Of a DNA stretch of 42,256 nucleotides, positions 1 through 10,691 are shown in pieces. Below the pieces are notes generated by a model that made no database searches, was not told where the DNA came from, and saw nothing but the letters and a program-made list of their open reading frames with translations. Within the stretch, counting starts at the first letter, position 1. Every line of letters starts with the position of its first letter. The translations under genes were made by a program, and so were the position numbers. This DNA comes from Prorocentrum cordatum (lineage: Eukaryota; Sar; Dinophyceae; Prorocentrales; Prorocentraceae), in the NCBI GenBank assembly GCA_963575745.1, contig CAUYUJ010014546.1, positions 164,456-206,711 of the forward strand, in the 5' to 3' direction.

Positions 1-235
1 ACACACACAGACACGCACACACAGACACACACACAGACACAGGCACAGACACAGACATAGACACACGCACAGACACACAGAGACACACACACACACATAG
101 ACACACACACACAAATTCACAGAGACTCACACAGACTCACAGAGACCCGAACACACACACACACACTCACACACTCTGACACACTCTGACACACTCTCAC
201 ATGTTCACATATTCACCCGCACATGCGCACACATA
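1..235. repeat. CA-rich microsatellite
   Basis: Almost uninterrupted ACAC and GACACAC dinucleotide-based repeat from the window edge, becoming CTCACA/CTGACA variants near 180-210. It has no coding potential. The array probably continues to the left of the window. Confidence 0.95.
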
Positions 236-1650
236 CTCTCTTGGCTGTCGCGGCCTTGCGCGCGGCAACGAGGCGCAGCAAGTCAAATACGGTGGCCGAA
301 GCCTAGGCCCGTGCCCGACACAGACACACAACCGGCCAAACCTGGGGCTCCAGGATGGGGGCCCTCACAGCGCCAGAAAATCCCGGACCCTGAAAACCAT
401 CGGAGGGTCTAAGCAGGTCTGGGGCACCCCGGGGGCATGCCCCTGGGACCCGCCCTCGGACCCCTCGCCAAACCCAGGGAGCGGAACATCGGGAGGAGGG
501 CGGCATATGCCTTAGGTACACTCGGTTGAAGCTAAGTCTGGTCACGCTGATCACGCATCTCACTGTCGACCAATATAGCGGTGAGCCGTGAAGAGTACCT
601 ACCAACCGGGGAAGCAAGTTTACGACAGCCTTCTGAGAAGCGCACGCCGTGCAACATCTGACCTGGGAATGGTTGCCCCCTTCTTCGCGAGCTCATCAAC
701 ATCACAGTGTCCTTCCTGACGAAAAGGAGCAAGTATTATGTTTTCCTGCACGCCCCTCATGGCCGTGTGAGCTAGTACATGCAGGGAACTTCGCTGAGCA
801 AATTCCTCCCAGCTATGACCCCTGCGCCACACATGGGCCCGATGATTACAATCGGATTTAGACGCTCACACTCGGAAGCAACACGACAACGTCACGTTGC
901 TTTTGGTCAAAACGGGAAACGTGTCAAATAAATTTTCCGCCAGCTTGAACACTGCACAGTCTTCCCCGTCGCATGCAGACTACGCCACACCAAAGGAAGG
1001 TGGCAAGCTGGCGGCCAACACTGTGCAACATGACAATCACCCTGCCAACCGCTCCGTGGGAACATCTCCATCATAGCATGAGCCATCATAGAACATGCAT
1101 AACCGCCATTGAACAAGAATGGGGGCTCGGACCCTACCCACTTGCAGTGCCACAGTGCCACACTATCATTGAACTTCCGGGCGAGCAAAACCAGGGCCCG
1201 CATCGGGAAAATGCTGCTGCCGAAAACGTTATCTCCGTGCCTTTGGGGGCGGACACGATCGTTTTGGCAAAATCAGGCACAGAAGCGAAACTATTGTCCC
1301 GCCTCCGCGCTTCCACAGACACGCAGGCTAAGGGTCGACGAAAGAATGAGCAACAGCTCGATTGACAGAGCTGGCGCTCCACAGGCAGCGAGGGCTGTTG
1401 TGTGGAACCGTAGTTGATGCCGATGCGAGCCTAGCAAGGGCCCGCTGCGCGCCGTTGTGGTGAACTCTTCGATCCGCACTGGGCCCCGCAACTGTACAGT
1501 CGGACCTGGGAAGTAATAGCGTCCTTCAGGAACATGAGCCAAAAGGACGAGCACTCGAGGGTACCCTCCACCAAGATGTACAGAAACTTCCAACTGGTCG
1601 GCGGGGCGAGAACGAACCTCTTCCGCTAAAAACTAGGCGGGCTACGCGCA
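236..1650. other. No recognisable gene
   Basis: Unique-looking sequence with only short open frames on both strands (longest about 130 codons at 973-1365 plus). None shows a domain or motif I recognise, and overlapping frames are open on the opposite strand. I see no tRNA or rRNA. Confidence 0.6.
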
Positions 1651-1699
1651 GCTTTAATTAGGGAGACAGGGCACAGGCGGGCGGGGCCTCACGCGGCCA

Positions 1700-2265
1700 G
1701 AGTGGGCGGGGCCCGGGGTGCAGGCGGCGCCGAAGAGCTTGCGCAGGAAAAGGTACGCCGCGGACAAGGGTCGGAGGCGAAGATCCAGAGGGTGAGCGAT
1801 GTGGTGTTGCCGTCAACGGCGCGTCGTGAACACCAGCCTCAAGCGCTGCATAGGAGGACGTGCCACTTGACCAGGTCGACGTCCAGGAGGGAGATGACCA
1901 CCATGAAGGCGATGAGCAACGTTGTGCCACCGGATGGTGCGGAGGAGGCCCAAGAGAAAGAAGAGCATCACGAAGGCGATGTGCAACGTTGTGCCGCCGG
2001 GTGATGCGGAAGCGGCCTGGGGTGGTAGTCCAATCCGCGACCAGGAAGCAGCCAGCTAGAGGTGCGGCCAGAGACGAGGGCCGTCCGTGTCCGACAGGAT
2101 GTCGGTGTAGTGCAGGGGGGAAATCTGTCCTGCACAGTCAGCGCGTGAAGACGGGCAGCAGCCACGCACGATGCGCTGACGTCCGCATGGCCGCAGGCCG
2201 GGCCTGAGCCGCGCAGCGCCATGGCGAGCGGGGCCGCCGAAGCGGCAAGGTGCAGCGCCCGGCAC
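1700..2265 (-). other. Possible decayed membrane-protein exon with a 67-bp tandem duplication
   Basis: On the minus strand two adjacent stretches read as hydrophobic segments. The upstream copy reads GTTLHIAFVMLFFLLGLL (about 2002-1945) and the downstream copy GTTLLIAFMVVISLLDV (about 1932-1882). The DNA under them is a 67-bp direct duplication (compare 1906-1932 with 1973-2000), and because 67 is not a multiple of three the copies sit in different frames. Upstream, 2265-2059 gives a short frame ending in LHYTDILSDTDG. This could be the remains of a multi-spanning membrane protein or chance. No family can be assigned. Confidence 0.25.
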
Positions 2266-2369
2266 CGGGCCGAAACCGCGCAGTGCTGGGCGCTGCCGCC
2301 GTGGGATGGGGGGGGGGGAAGCGAGCGGGGGGGAAAAAGCGAACAGGGCGGAGAGAGGCCGGCGTCTCG

Positions 2370-2720
2370 CGCCAGCCGTAGTCGCGTCAGCCCGCGCCGT
2401 GGGTGCTCACGTGGGGGACTGGGGATGGGTACAGGTAGGACGCGCGGTCCCAATGCATGTAGAAGACGGGGCGCGCCACGCCAGTCGTCGTCGCGTGAGT
2501 CCGCACCGCAGGTGCTCACAAAGGGGAACGGCCCCCGATGGGTACAGGTGGGACACGCGGTCCCAGATCATGTAAAGACAGGAGGGGGGGGGAAACGGAA
2601 AACACGGGGACAAGGTGGACCGGCGCGCAGTCGTAGCCCGTGGGGCGTGCACGCCACAAGGGCAGTGGGGTACAGGTGGGAGGGGAAAGGAGGACACGCG
2701 GTCCCATGTCAAGTGAGAAG
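2370..2720. repeat. Degenerate ~110-bp tandem repeat
   Basis: A segment beginning GCCAGYCGT..TCGCGT at 2371 recurs at 2480. A shared segment GGGTACAGGT..GGAC..CGCGGTCCCA occurs near 2427, 2540 and 2668, giving spacings of about 109-128 bp. The copies have diverged by point changes and small indels, and long G runs (near 2307 and 2583) interrupt the area. Confidence 0.75.
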
Positions 2721-2871
2721 GGGGGGTGGCGGAGGCGCAACTGGTGGGGGCGGTTGCGTCGTGCTGCCATAGGGCGAGGGGGTCAGGTCGCCGGCTGGTC
2801 AGCGCCGCGGGCGCCTTCCAGTCCAGGTGTCGTTGTGCCCGGAGCTGCGCGCCTGGTCCTCTTCGCGCCCG

Positions 2872-5151
2872 TCACCCTTGGCGACCTCTCTTTTCCTCTG
2901 TGCGTCCTTGTGCAGCTTTTTCTCCCGATCCCAGTCCACGAAGACGCCGGCGCTGCGGGGGCGCGCCTCCACGTGATGGTTGCTGGTGTTCATGTCCTCG
3001 AGGAATTTGCCAATTATCCAATGCTACCAGCGTCTCGGGTCGAAAGGGACCTGGAATTTGGATTTGCCTTTGCCCTGCTCCTTGCATATGTGCCTGAACC
3101 GCGAATTCCAAGCTGCGTTGGAATGGCGCCCCCCTTCCGCCGGCAGTCTCTTCAGGTGTGTGACTGCTGTCTCGTGTGGGCGGCGTTGCAGGCGGCGCGG
3201 AAGATTGCCTGCGTCCGGCTGGTGTCGGGGTGGCGGCGATCGTCCCTGTGGTGAGAACTGCGTGATTCTGGCTGGCGCCAGGGGGTGCTCCCTGTGCCCC
3301 TGCCACTGTCGTGGTCCTGGTCCCAATAGCGCTCCCTGGTTCTGTCCCAGTCCTTGGCGTCGTGCTTGCGCCATGGTGCCCCCGCTGCGCCCTGGTTACG
3401 ATCGCGGTCGCGGTCGCGGTCGTGCTCCCCTGCGCGGGTCCGGTCGCCGGCCTCTCTGGACTCGCGCCTCGCCGCCGTCGCGTGCGACTCCCAGGCGACT
3501 GGCTCCCGCGCCCTGCTGCGCAAGCGCGCAAGTTGGTGTGCAGGGAGGGGGTTGAGTGCAGGTCGTGTGTCTTCCGGGCCTTTGGACCGGTTCCGCGCGC
3601 GCAGCTCCCAATCGTCGGCCGCGGCCTCCAGACGCGCGATCGGATCCGTGGGTGCGTCGGCGGCCCTCTGGTCGGTGCTGCTTGAATCGTGCTCGGGACT
3701 GCTGCCTCGCTCGTTACGAGGACTCGTCTTGGCTTGGTGTTCTTCGACTGTGTCGGAGTCTGAGGATGAGGAGACCGCGTGGACCGTGCTTAAGGCCCCT
3801 GCGAGGCGGAGCTTCTGCTCTGTGCCTGGTCGTCACTGGTCCAGTCGGGGTCCTCCTCCTTAGGGGGCATCAGGGGCACAGGTTCAATGGTGGGATCCTG
3901 CGCGTCTGCCTGCGGCGGGTAAGGTTCGAGCTTGGGTCTGGTCTGCGTCCCCCCTGGGGACGTCGCTTTGTCGACCCCGATGTCGGCGTCGAGCATGGGG
4001 CTGTCGCGGGTTGCTGGTGCCTGCGTCCCGTGAACCTTGCTGTGGGTACTGTCCAGGAAGGCTGCTGCCCGGGGCGCTGCGTCTCCGCGGAGGACGTTCA
4101 CGCGTGGCGTCCTGTTACCGGTGCCTCATGCTTCCAGCCACTCGCTGCGGATCTGGACGAACTGAGTCCGCCCGTCCTGTTCGCGGTCCAAGACACTGAG
4201 GACGGGTCCAAATACCGCTCCGACCAGGGGCTGTGTCGACAGGGGCTCGGTGCAGTCCGCAGTGCTGAACCGCCTGGCGCGGGGGAGGGTATCATTCCTG
4301 ATGACCGCGTAGTCGCCGCGCTGGATGCACGGGCTGTCCGTTGCGAGCGGGCACAAGGAGCTCGTGGTGGGCGTGTCTGGGACTCGCCCTAGCTGCCGCT
4401 CGCGGCTGTCGGGTTCCGCGCACTTTCCGGGGGTTTCAGGTGCCGCGCCGACGGCCGGTGGCGCCCCGACGGACTTGGTAGCTGTAGGTCTCGTAGCAGG
4501 CTGGGCCAGGGCCGGCTCGTCGCCAGGCGGAGTGAGCGGGAGTGAATGGGGGGGGTGAATCGAGACCGTGAGTGGGCGGGCAGGGTGTCGGGCAGGGTGT
4601 CGGGCGCCTTTCCTTGGTGGGTCTTGGTGACTGCGCCTGGCTGGAGGTGTGGTCGGGGCGCGCGCCCGCTCGGTGGGCGGTGTGCTGCTGGGCGCCGCTG
4701 CTGGGCGCGCGCCCTGTAGGTGGCTGGGCGGAAGCCGTGGCGTCGGGGCCCCGGGCAAGGCGTTGCTGCCTTTCCTTGGGCGGTGGCGGCAGTGCAGTGT
4801 GGAGGCGATCGTGATAGATGCGCTCTGCCTCGTCCCAGGCGGCCGCGCGTCGCAGCACTTCCTCCTGGTTGGGGCGTGCTGCGTCTTCTGACGATGAGGC
4901 GGGGTGCCCAGTAGTGCGGGGAGAGGACTGGCTCCTGCACTCTGGTATGCGTCAGGGCCGTATCAGTCGAGTACCTGGTCCACTGCTGACGGGGCCATGT
5001 CCGATTGGTGGATCAGGCACCCCTTGCAGTGCCAGCCCGCATGCCAGCGCTTTGCCAGGAACATCTCCCTCATCAGTTGTATGGGTGGGAGCCCGTGGAC
5101 CAGGTTGAAGCCAGCGCGGAGTCCTTCTGGGTCAGCGGCGTGCCCATGCAT
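2872..5151 (-). pseudogene. Decayed or intron-broken C-terminal half of the helicase-like gene
   Basis: Continuing minus-strand coding character downstream of the helicase tract, in changing frames. From 5' to 3': a cysteine pair (WHCKGC near 5031) following WRCDGC near 5225, suggesting a zinc-binding CxxC..CxxC unit; an Ala/Pro-rich stretch near 4860-4500 (LHTALPPPPKERQQRLA); a more complex stretch near 4280-4126 ending in FVQIRSEWLEA; an acidic segment (4101-3790); and an Arg/Asp/Ser-rich stretch near 3520-3150 (EHDRDRDRDRN, SRSSHHRDDRRH). The frame changes at least three times without obvious intron-sized gaps. It may be one long disordered C-terminus of the upstream gene. I do not recognise the family. 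Confidence 0.4.
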
Positions 5152-5172
5152 GCCAGGGTAAACCTGCCCTGG

Positions 5173-7060
5173 TCACCATCTGTGTCCCTCTGTGCCATGG
5201 GGGCAGCCATCGCATCGCCAGATGCCGACGTTCTCCTTGTGGAAATGGGAGATCAGGCGGTCGTCGTTCGTGTTGCTGGCTGGGGGGGTGGTTCCCGCAT
5301 CGAGGGGTTTCAGGTCGCCTTCCAGTGGGGCCAGTAGCTGGTCCAGGGGCGTTAGGGCCGTGGGTGTTGACGTCGGACGCAGCCCCAGAAGGGCGCGCGT
5401 TGTTCGAACAGGCATGTCGTCGGGGCGGTCGTTGATCCAGTTCTTGAAGTCCACGTCGTCTGGAATGGGCTGCCCCTCGGCCATTGCCTTCGTAGTCCAG
5501 CAGCATATGCAAAGCCAAGTCAGGTCCTTCCCCTGGTAGTGCTCCGTCAGCCTGTTGACCGTGATGGTTTGGCGAATCCGCTTGCTGACGTAGGCGCCTT
5601 TGTCGTGCCTGAAGGGGCCGCGTAGGCGCCCTTGGCAGTGGAAGTCAGCCTTGTTCTGCTCCCTCCTCCACCTGGTGTCTCGGTCGTCTAACCGCGGGGT
5701 CCTTGGCGTCGCTCCAGGGCGTGACCCGGGCGGGGCGTGCGCGTCCAGGTGCAGGCGCGCGTGTGGGTATCCTCCGCCTATCCAGGTGACGCTGCTTGCC
5801 TGCTTAGCCCGGTCGTCGGTGAGGCCGATGCCGGATCCGAGCACGTCGATGTAGAGTGCGCATGCGGCGCACTCATGGGGCGCCAAGGCTGACAGGTCGG
5901 CGGTGGACACGGTGCCCTCGATGACCGGGAGGGTGGCCTGGAGTGGGAATTTCTTAGCCACGAGGCCCTCCCGGGTCGCGGGGCACTTCGCACTCCTGGC
6001 CAGGTGGTGGTGGTGGGCGCCCATGACTAAGCGGGACAGCGCGGTGATCAGGAGCTCCAGTGCCGAGTGCAGCTGCTTGAAATGCTTCCATTGTAATCCG
6101 AACAACGCGCCTAACTGGTCACGAGCGGTCTTGTCGCGCGGGCGGTGCGGCTCGCACAAGCCGAGGATGGCCTCGATTACGCCCCCAATGCCCTCGGCGT
6201 CCCCGTGCGGGTACAGACAGGTGCGTGTTTCGCGCTGTATGAGCAGGGGCAGGGCGATGAGGACCCTGGCCTGGATGGCACCCAGGGTCGCGCCGGTGCA
6301 GTCCAGGAGCCGTTCAGAACAGTGGCCGGGCTTTCCTTCGGGCCCATGTAGCAGAAGGCTTGAAACACGGACGTTGTGGGTGGCTCCTTGTGCTTCTGGC
6401 GCTTGCAGGTAGATGGCTGCCAGCGTGTGGGTCTGCGCCTGGGGGCGTCGGTGGGGATGCAGGTTTCCTTGACGTGCCGCGCTGCCGGCATGTTCGGTCG
6501 GTCCCTTCGGGGCGGGGTCAGGCTGGGGTCGAGTGCGTGTGCGTTGTCGTTGTCCGTGACTCTGAGTCCTATCGCCCACGTGATGGTCGCGAAGACTGTA
6601 GTGTGAACCAGGTTGCCGGCGTCCAGTCCTACCAATGCCGAGCAGCAAAAGAGGTGCCCGTTCATGCTCCATCCCTTCCGGTCCTGCAGGCTGGGGCCAG
6701 TGGGTTGATCCGCAACGCCGTGCTGGTGCGGATGTAGTCCGAGGCGCCATAGTAGGCATGGGCCGAATGCTGGGCAGCCCAATAGTCTCATCGTTGCAGC
6801 GTTGACGTCGTCCTCCAGGTCCTTCCAGCCGTGGTCGGCGGGGAGCGGTAGGTCGGCGCGCGCCGAGAAGCCAGCCTGCTGAGCCTGACGGGCCTTGATT
6901 ACCTCCTTCTCCTTCCGTCTGCGTTCAGCCTCCGCCACCAGCTTGGCCTTCTCTTCTGGGTTGGCCGTCTCGGGAATGTCGTCCACGAACACCCTCGAAT
7001 CAGCTTGGGACTGGCGCAAGGTTCCGTCTCGATTGATGTGGATTCGAAGGCGAGGTCTGC
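5173..7060 (-). pseudogene. Central part of helicase-like gene, unknown domain, frameshifted
   Basis: Protein-like sequence directly follows the helicase core but alternates between two minus-strand frames. Near 7050 the frame changes into one reading RIHINRDGTLRQSQADSR, then a lysine/glutamate-rich helix (KAKLVAEAERRRKEKEV). Near 6420 it changes again into one reading GGVIEAILGLCEPHRPRD and HECAACALYIDVLGSGIG, finishing at a stop near 5173 after GIWRCDGCPHGTEG. The two changes have no gap long enough to be an ordinary intron, so indels in a decaying gene (or sequence errors) are the simplest explanation. The CAAC and CDGC pairs hint at zinc binding. No family recognised beyond the adjoining helicase. 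Confidence 0.45.
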
Positions 7061-8011
7061 CTTCCGGGCCCAGGTGCTCAGGTGATGGAGTGCAGCGTCT
7101 GTGGCCGTGTGGAACATCCTTGCGTCCGCGGTCATGATGAGGTTGCATTGTGGGCGCGTCAGCCCCGCGTTTACGCGGTGCCGGTCATCGACGTGGCCCC
7201 AATTTAGCATGGAGTGGGCCCGAGTGGTCATGAGGATGACGAGGGAGGCCTCTTGTCCCTGGGCGGCGTCGATGGTGGTGACGCGGATCGCCTCGCTCTC
7301 CAGGAGGTCTGGAAACAGTTCTGCGATCCCACTGAAGTGTTCACTCAGGCCGTTTGCCGCCGTGGCGTGATTGATCCATGTCCCTCCCGTGGGCTCCTTG
7401 ATGGCCTGAGAGGAGCTGGAGCTGCCCCGTCCTTGTTGGCGCAGGGACCTGGGGCCGTCCGTATTCGGGTCGGATCCTTCCCCTTGCGCCGCTCGCGAGC
7501 AACGTCTGATGTCGTGGAGCGTGCACGGGTTGCCAGCGAGTGCGGGGGTCAGCTGGAGCTTGTACGCCGACAGTATGAGGATGGTGCTGTTGGTCCTTCT
7601 TACCCATGGTACGAGGGCATTCACCAGTGCAACCACTGTGCGCGCCTCGTGGATGTTCGCGTAGCCGTCCTGGAACTTGGAGTGGACCTCTTGCGATGGG
7701 ATGTGAACGAGCATGAAGCGATGCCGGTCGTAGCCGGTGCCGCTGCTCCCCTTCGGGGCCCTACAAGCTGCCTTGCTCCGGAATCCGCCTGTGGTGTCGA
7801 TCAGAGAGTCGTCAGGCTCGTAGTTGCCGTTTTCGTTCTTTGCTGCTTCGTACTCTTGGTCGGACAACGGTCGTGCGAATGGCCAGTCCAGTTCTTCGGC
7901 GCATGGCCGCTGTAGCAAGGGGTCCAGGATGGCGGAGACCAGTATGCTCCCGTAGAACGTGAGCGAGGGCCACGCGAGCAGGGACGGATGGGACCAATAG
8001 CGCTCCTCCAC
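6899..8011 (-). pseudogene. UPF1-like superfamily 1 helicase, RecA2 domain only
   Basis: The open frame starts inside a helicase: YWSHPSLLAWPSLTFYGSIL matches the QYRMHPS..FPS..FY segment of UPF1-type SF1 helicases. It continues through a HEARTVVALVNALV segment (regulatory linker and motif IV area), then TTIDAAQGQEASLVIL (motif V) and DDRHRVNAGLTRPQCNLI (motif VI, with the arginine that senses ATP). This order is that of the second RecA domain. The first RecA domain with the Walker A and B motifs is absent. The frame opens at a GTG, not an ATG, and in-frame upstream there is a stop near 8034 and then a GGA tract. UPF1 relatives act on RNA or DNA and unwind using ATP; without RecA1 this copy cannot be active unless an upstream exon lies beyond the repeat. 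RecA2 homology is certain; whether it is an exon or a truncated gene is not. Confidence 0.7.
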
Positions 8012-8062
8012 GAGCCAGCCTCGATCTTATACCCCAGTCCGACTGTAAGCACAATTCCAGAA

Positions 8063-8210
8063 CGATGGGGGGGAGAAGGAGGAGGAGGAGGAGGCGGAGG
8101 AGGAGGAGGAAGAAGAGCAGGAGCAGGAGGAAGAGGCGGAGGAGGAGGAGGAGGAGGAGGAGGAGGAGGAGGAGGAGGAGAAGCAGGAGCAGGAGGAGGG
8201 AGAGGGGCCA
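8063..8210 (+). repeat. (GGA)n polypurine tract
   Basis: GGA trinucleotide repeat with AGCAGG and AAGAGC interruptions. It lies about 30 bp upstream of the first helicase-like codons in their transcription sense, where it is a CCT polypyrimidine tract. Confidence 0.95.
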
Positions 8211-8211
8211 C

Positions 8212-8700
8212 GCATGCTGAGCGGGGATCCTGCCACTGTCATGCAGAGGAGGCCCCGCGCGCCAGCGGCGCCTCGAGCCGCTGCCGCGCCCACGGGCCTC
8301 GTCTTCGGGCGACCCCGGGGCCTCGGCCCCGAGCGGGTCGTCCCCGGCCTGGCCCCGAGGAGCGGCCCGAGCACCGGAGCCCCTCCGGAGCCCAGGGTGG
8401 TCCTCACCTCGGCGTCTTGGCTGCGCTCCCCATCCTCGATCCTCGATTCGAGGAGGGGGGTATATCCCCCCCTCCTCGATTCGCCGATATCCCCCTCCTC
8501 GATTTCCCCTGGGGTCGCCGCCGATTTCCCCCCCCCTCCCTGCCTTCCGCCTTCAGCGCCGAGGCCGTGGCAGGGTCCGCGCACGAGGCGTACGGTGCGG
8601 AGTGGGAGGGGAGGGGGAGGGACGGGGGAGATGAGGAGGGAAGAAGAGGGGGAGAAGGATAGGGAACGGGGGGAGGAGTAGCGAGAAGGAGGATCTGCAA
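8212..8700. other. Non-coding GC-rich spacer with a strong hairpin
   Basis: No recognisable gene. At 8450-8477 there is an 11-bp inverted repeat (GAGGAGGGGGG, loop TATAT, then CCCCCCCTCCTC), flanked by repeated CTCCTCGATT words up to about 8510. Frames that look long here are produced by low-complexity sequence. Confidence 0.6.
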
Positions 8701-8724
8701 GGGCAAGCAAGGGCAGGAAGAGGA

Positions 8725-8797
8725 GAAAAACAGAAAGAGAGAGATAGAGAGAGAGAGAGAGCGACAGAGAGAGAGAGAGAGAGAGAACGATACACAC

Positions 8798-8829
<32 letters not shown>

Positions 8830-8908
8830 TTGTGTATGTGTTTATATATGAACGCATCTATGTGAATCCATACATACATACATATATATATATACACATA
8901 CACATACT
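8725..8908 (+). repeat. (GA)n then (TA)n microsatellites
   Basis: GAGAGA run from about 8733 to 8787, ACAC/TATA run 8791-8822, and TACA/TATA-rich sequence to about 8908. The purine strand of the GA run is the plus strand. Confidence 0.95.
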
Positions 8909-9052
8909 AGAACCATCGCGCGCGCTGATGTTCTAGCAGGCCCAAGGCATCGACGAATTCACTGCTCCACTGAAGTAGTGGACCACAGTCCACGCATGCC
9001 AATTTGGACCGAAAGGCCTTCGAGGAAAATGGTTGTGTAGGGGGGGCGGAGG

Positions 9053-9092
9053 CCATATGATTCGGGTTCCCAGAAGGCATTCTGGGAGCATA
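9053..9092. repeat. Hairpin family copy A
   Basis: Inverted repeat TCCCAGAA..TTCTGGGA at 9068-9087 (4-nt loop GGCA). It is the left-most member of the hairpin family described for 9468-11242. Confidence 0.6.
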
Positions 9093-9134
9093 GGTTTGGG
9101 GCGTCTTGGGGAGCCTGTTGGGGCGTGCCGTTGT

Positions 9135-9137
9135 CGA

Positions 9138-9188
<51 letters not shown>

Positions 9189-9215
9189 AATGTCGTCGTC
9201 GCCTATTGGGGCGCG

Positions 9216-9300
<85 letters not shown>

Positions 9301-9318
9301 TTCGTCGTCGTCGATTCA
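9135..9318 (+). repeat. (CGT)n trinucleotide repeat
   Basis: Two CGT/GTC runs (about 9135-9188 and 9218-9318) separated by a short unique stretch that includes GGGGCGYGCCGT, a word that also precedes the first run near 9120. The element has therefore been locally duplicated. Confidence 0.95.
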
Positions 9319-9467
9319 AGAGGGCACTTGGAGCAACTTTGTGCGAAACGATCTGCGGAGGGCCTCGAGAAGGCGATCAATCATGTTCCCAATCAACTTC
9401 CCAGACAACTCTCCTGTGGCATGATGGTGCTTCGAAGCCTCCGGAGACTCGCGGGCCCATGATGAAC

Positions 9468-9497
9468 CATGTCCCCGGAAGGCTTTCTGGGGGCATG
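9468..9497. repeat. Hairpin family copy C
   Basis: CATGTCCCCGGAA, loop GGCT, TTCTGGGGGCATG. The stem has 13-nt arms; both mismatched positions are G-T wobble-compatible in one strand. Confidence 0.75.
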
Positions 9498-9583
9498 GTT
9501 TGTTGGGGTGTGTTCAAGGGTCTCTTGGGCGTTTCCTGGGAGCCCCTTGAGGGCCTCTGGGAACTCTCGGGCCCATGATGAAC

Positions 9584-9613
9584 CATGTCCCCAGAAGGTT
9601 TTCTGGGGACATG
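9584..9613. repeat. Hairpin family copy D, perfect 13-bp stem
   Basis: CATGTCCCCAGAA, loop GGTT, TTCTGGGGACATG: the arms are exact reverse complements. It is followed by ATTTCTTGGGG. The same CATGATTT 3' flank occurs after copies E and G. Confidence 0.85.
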
Positions 9614-10510
9614 ATTTCTTGGGGTGTGCTGGGGGGCCTCTTGGGCGCTCCCTGGGAGCCCCTTGGGGGTCTCTTGAGGCTTCCTGGGGACCTCTTCGGC
9701 GCCTCACGGGGCTTCGTGGGAGCCTCTTGGTGGCCTCCGGGGGCCTACAGGCGGCCTCTAGGGCCAGAGACCTCGAAATGTCGGTTGGCGGTCCCCCTCT
9801 GGGCCCTCTCTTTGGGAGCTCTTGGGGCGCAGTTGGGTTGTCTGGGGAGCCTCCTGGGCCGTCTTGGGGCCCTCTGGAGCGATCTGAAGGGCCTCCTGGG
9901 CCCTCTTGGGGCCCTCCTGGGCCGTCCGGGGCCTCGTGGTCCGTCTTGGAGCGATCTGAAGGGCCTCCGAGCGAGGCCGTGAGGGAGCGCTGGGAAGCGG
10001 GGAAAGCGAGAACGCCTAAATCCTTCAAAAACCATCGGACAATTAGTGAATCTTGCCTCCCAGGGCCTTCTTGGGGAGCCTCTCGAGTCCGTCCTGGAGG
10101 GTGTTGGAGTCCTCGTCGGCCGTCTTGAGGGCAGCTTGGGCGTCTTCGGGGCTTCTTGGGACCGTCTAGGGCCCTCTCGGGACCTCCATTAGCCTGTCGT
10201 GGCCTGCTTCGGGGCGGGCCCGGGCCGCCTTGGGACCCCTCTGGGTCTTCTCTTGGCGCGCTCCTGGGGCACACCTGGGTTGTCTGGGGAGCATCCTGGG
10301 CCGTCTTGGAGCCCTCGTCGGGGCCTCGTGGGCCTTCTTGGAGCGATCTGAAAGGCCTCTGAGGCCGTGAGGCAGCGCTGGTCGTGGCCTGCTTCGGGGC
10401 GGGCTCGGGCCGCCTCGGGAGCTCTGGACCCCCCCCCGCAACCCCTGGTGGGCACCGATGGGGGGAACAAGCAGCTGCACGCCCCCCCCCGGGCCTACTC
10501 CGAGATAGAG

Positions 10511-10544
10511 AATCATTCCCAGGAAGCTTTCCGCGAGCATGATT
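10511..10544. repeat. Hairpin family copy E
   Basis: AATCATTCCCAGGAAGC followed by TTTCCGCGAGCATGATT: an imperfect inverted repeat of the same design, with outer AATCAT/ATGATT arms and an inner GGAA/TTCC stem. Confidence 0.6.
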
Positions 10545-10654
10545 TGGTCGGCTCTCCAAGAGGGGGGACTCTGGGGGCCTACCGAGGGGCGCCTTCTGGC
10601 CTTGTCGGCAAGTCTATTGGAAACATGGTTGGGGCGGTGGGCGGAAGCCCAAGG

Positions 10655-10691
10655 AATCATGTTCCCGGAAAGCTATCTGGGAAATGCGATT
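10655..10691. repeat. Hairpin family copy F
   Basis: AATCATGTTCCCGGAAAGC then TATCTGGGAAATGCGATT, a decayed copy of the same inverted repeat. It lies 1.07 kb from copy D, matching the higher-order spacing of the tract. Confidence 0.6.

Noticed and set aside
1530-1560. Possible DinoSL relic (CATGAGCCAAAAGG)
   Set aside because: Only a short inexact match to the complement of the leader, with no retrocopy next to it.
2221-2772. 183-codon plus-strand frame
   Set aside because: Gly/Arg-rich and covers the 110-bp tandem repeat; opposite-strand frames are equally open and no domain is visible.
9393-10559. Open frame of 388 codons on the minus strand, Pro/Gly/Arg-rich
   Set aside because: It lies in the GC-rich degenerate repeat, several other frames on both strands are open over the same bases, and the translation follows repeat words.
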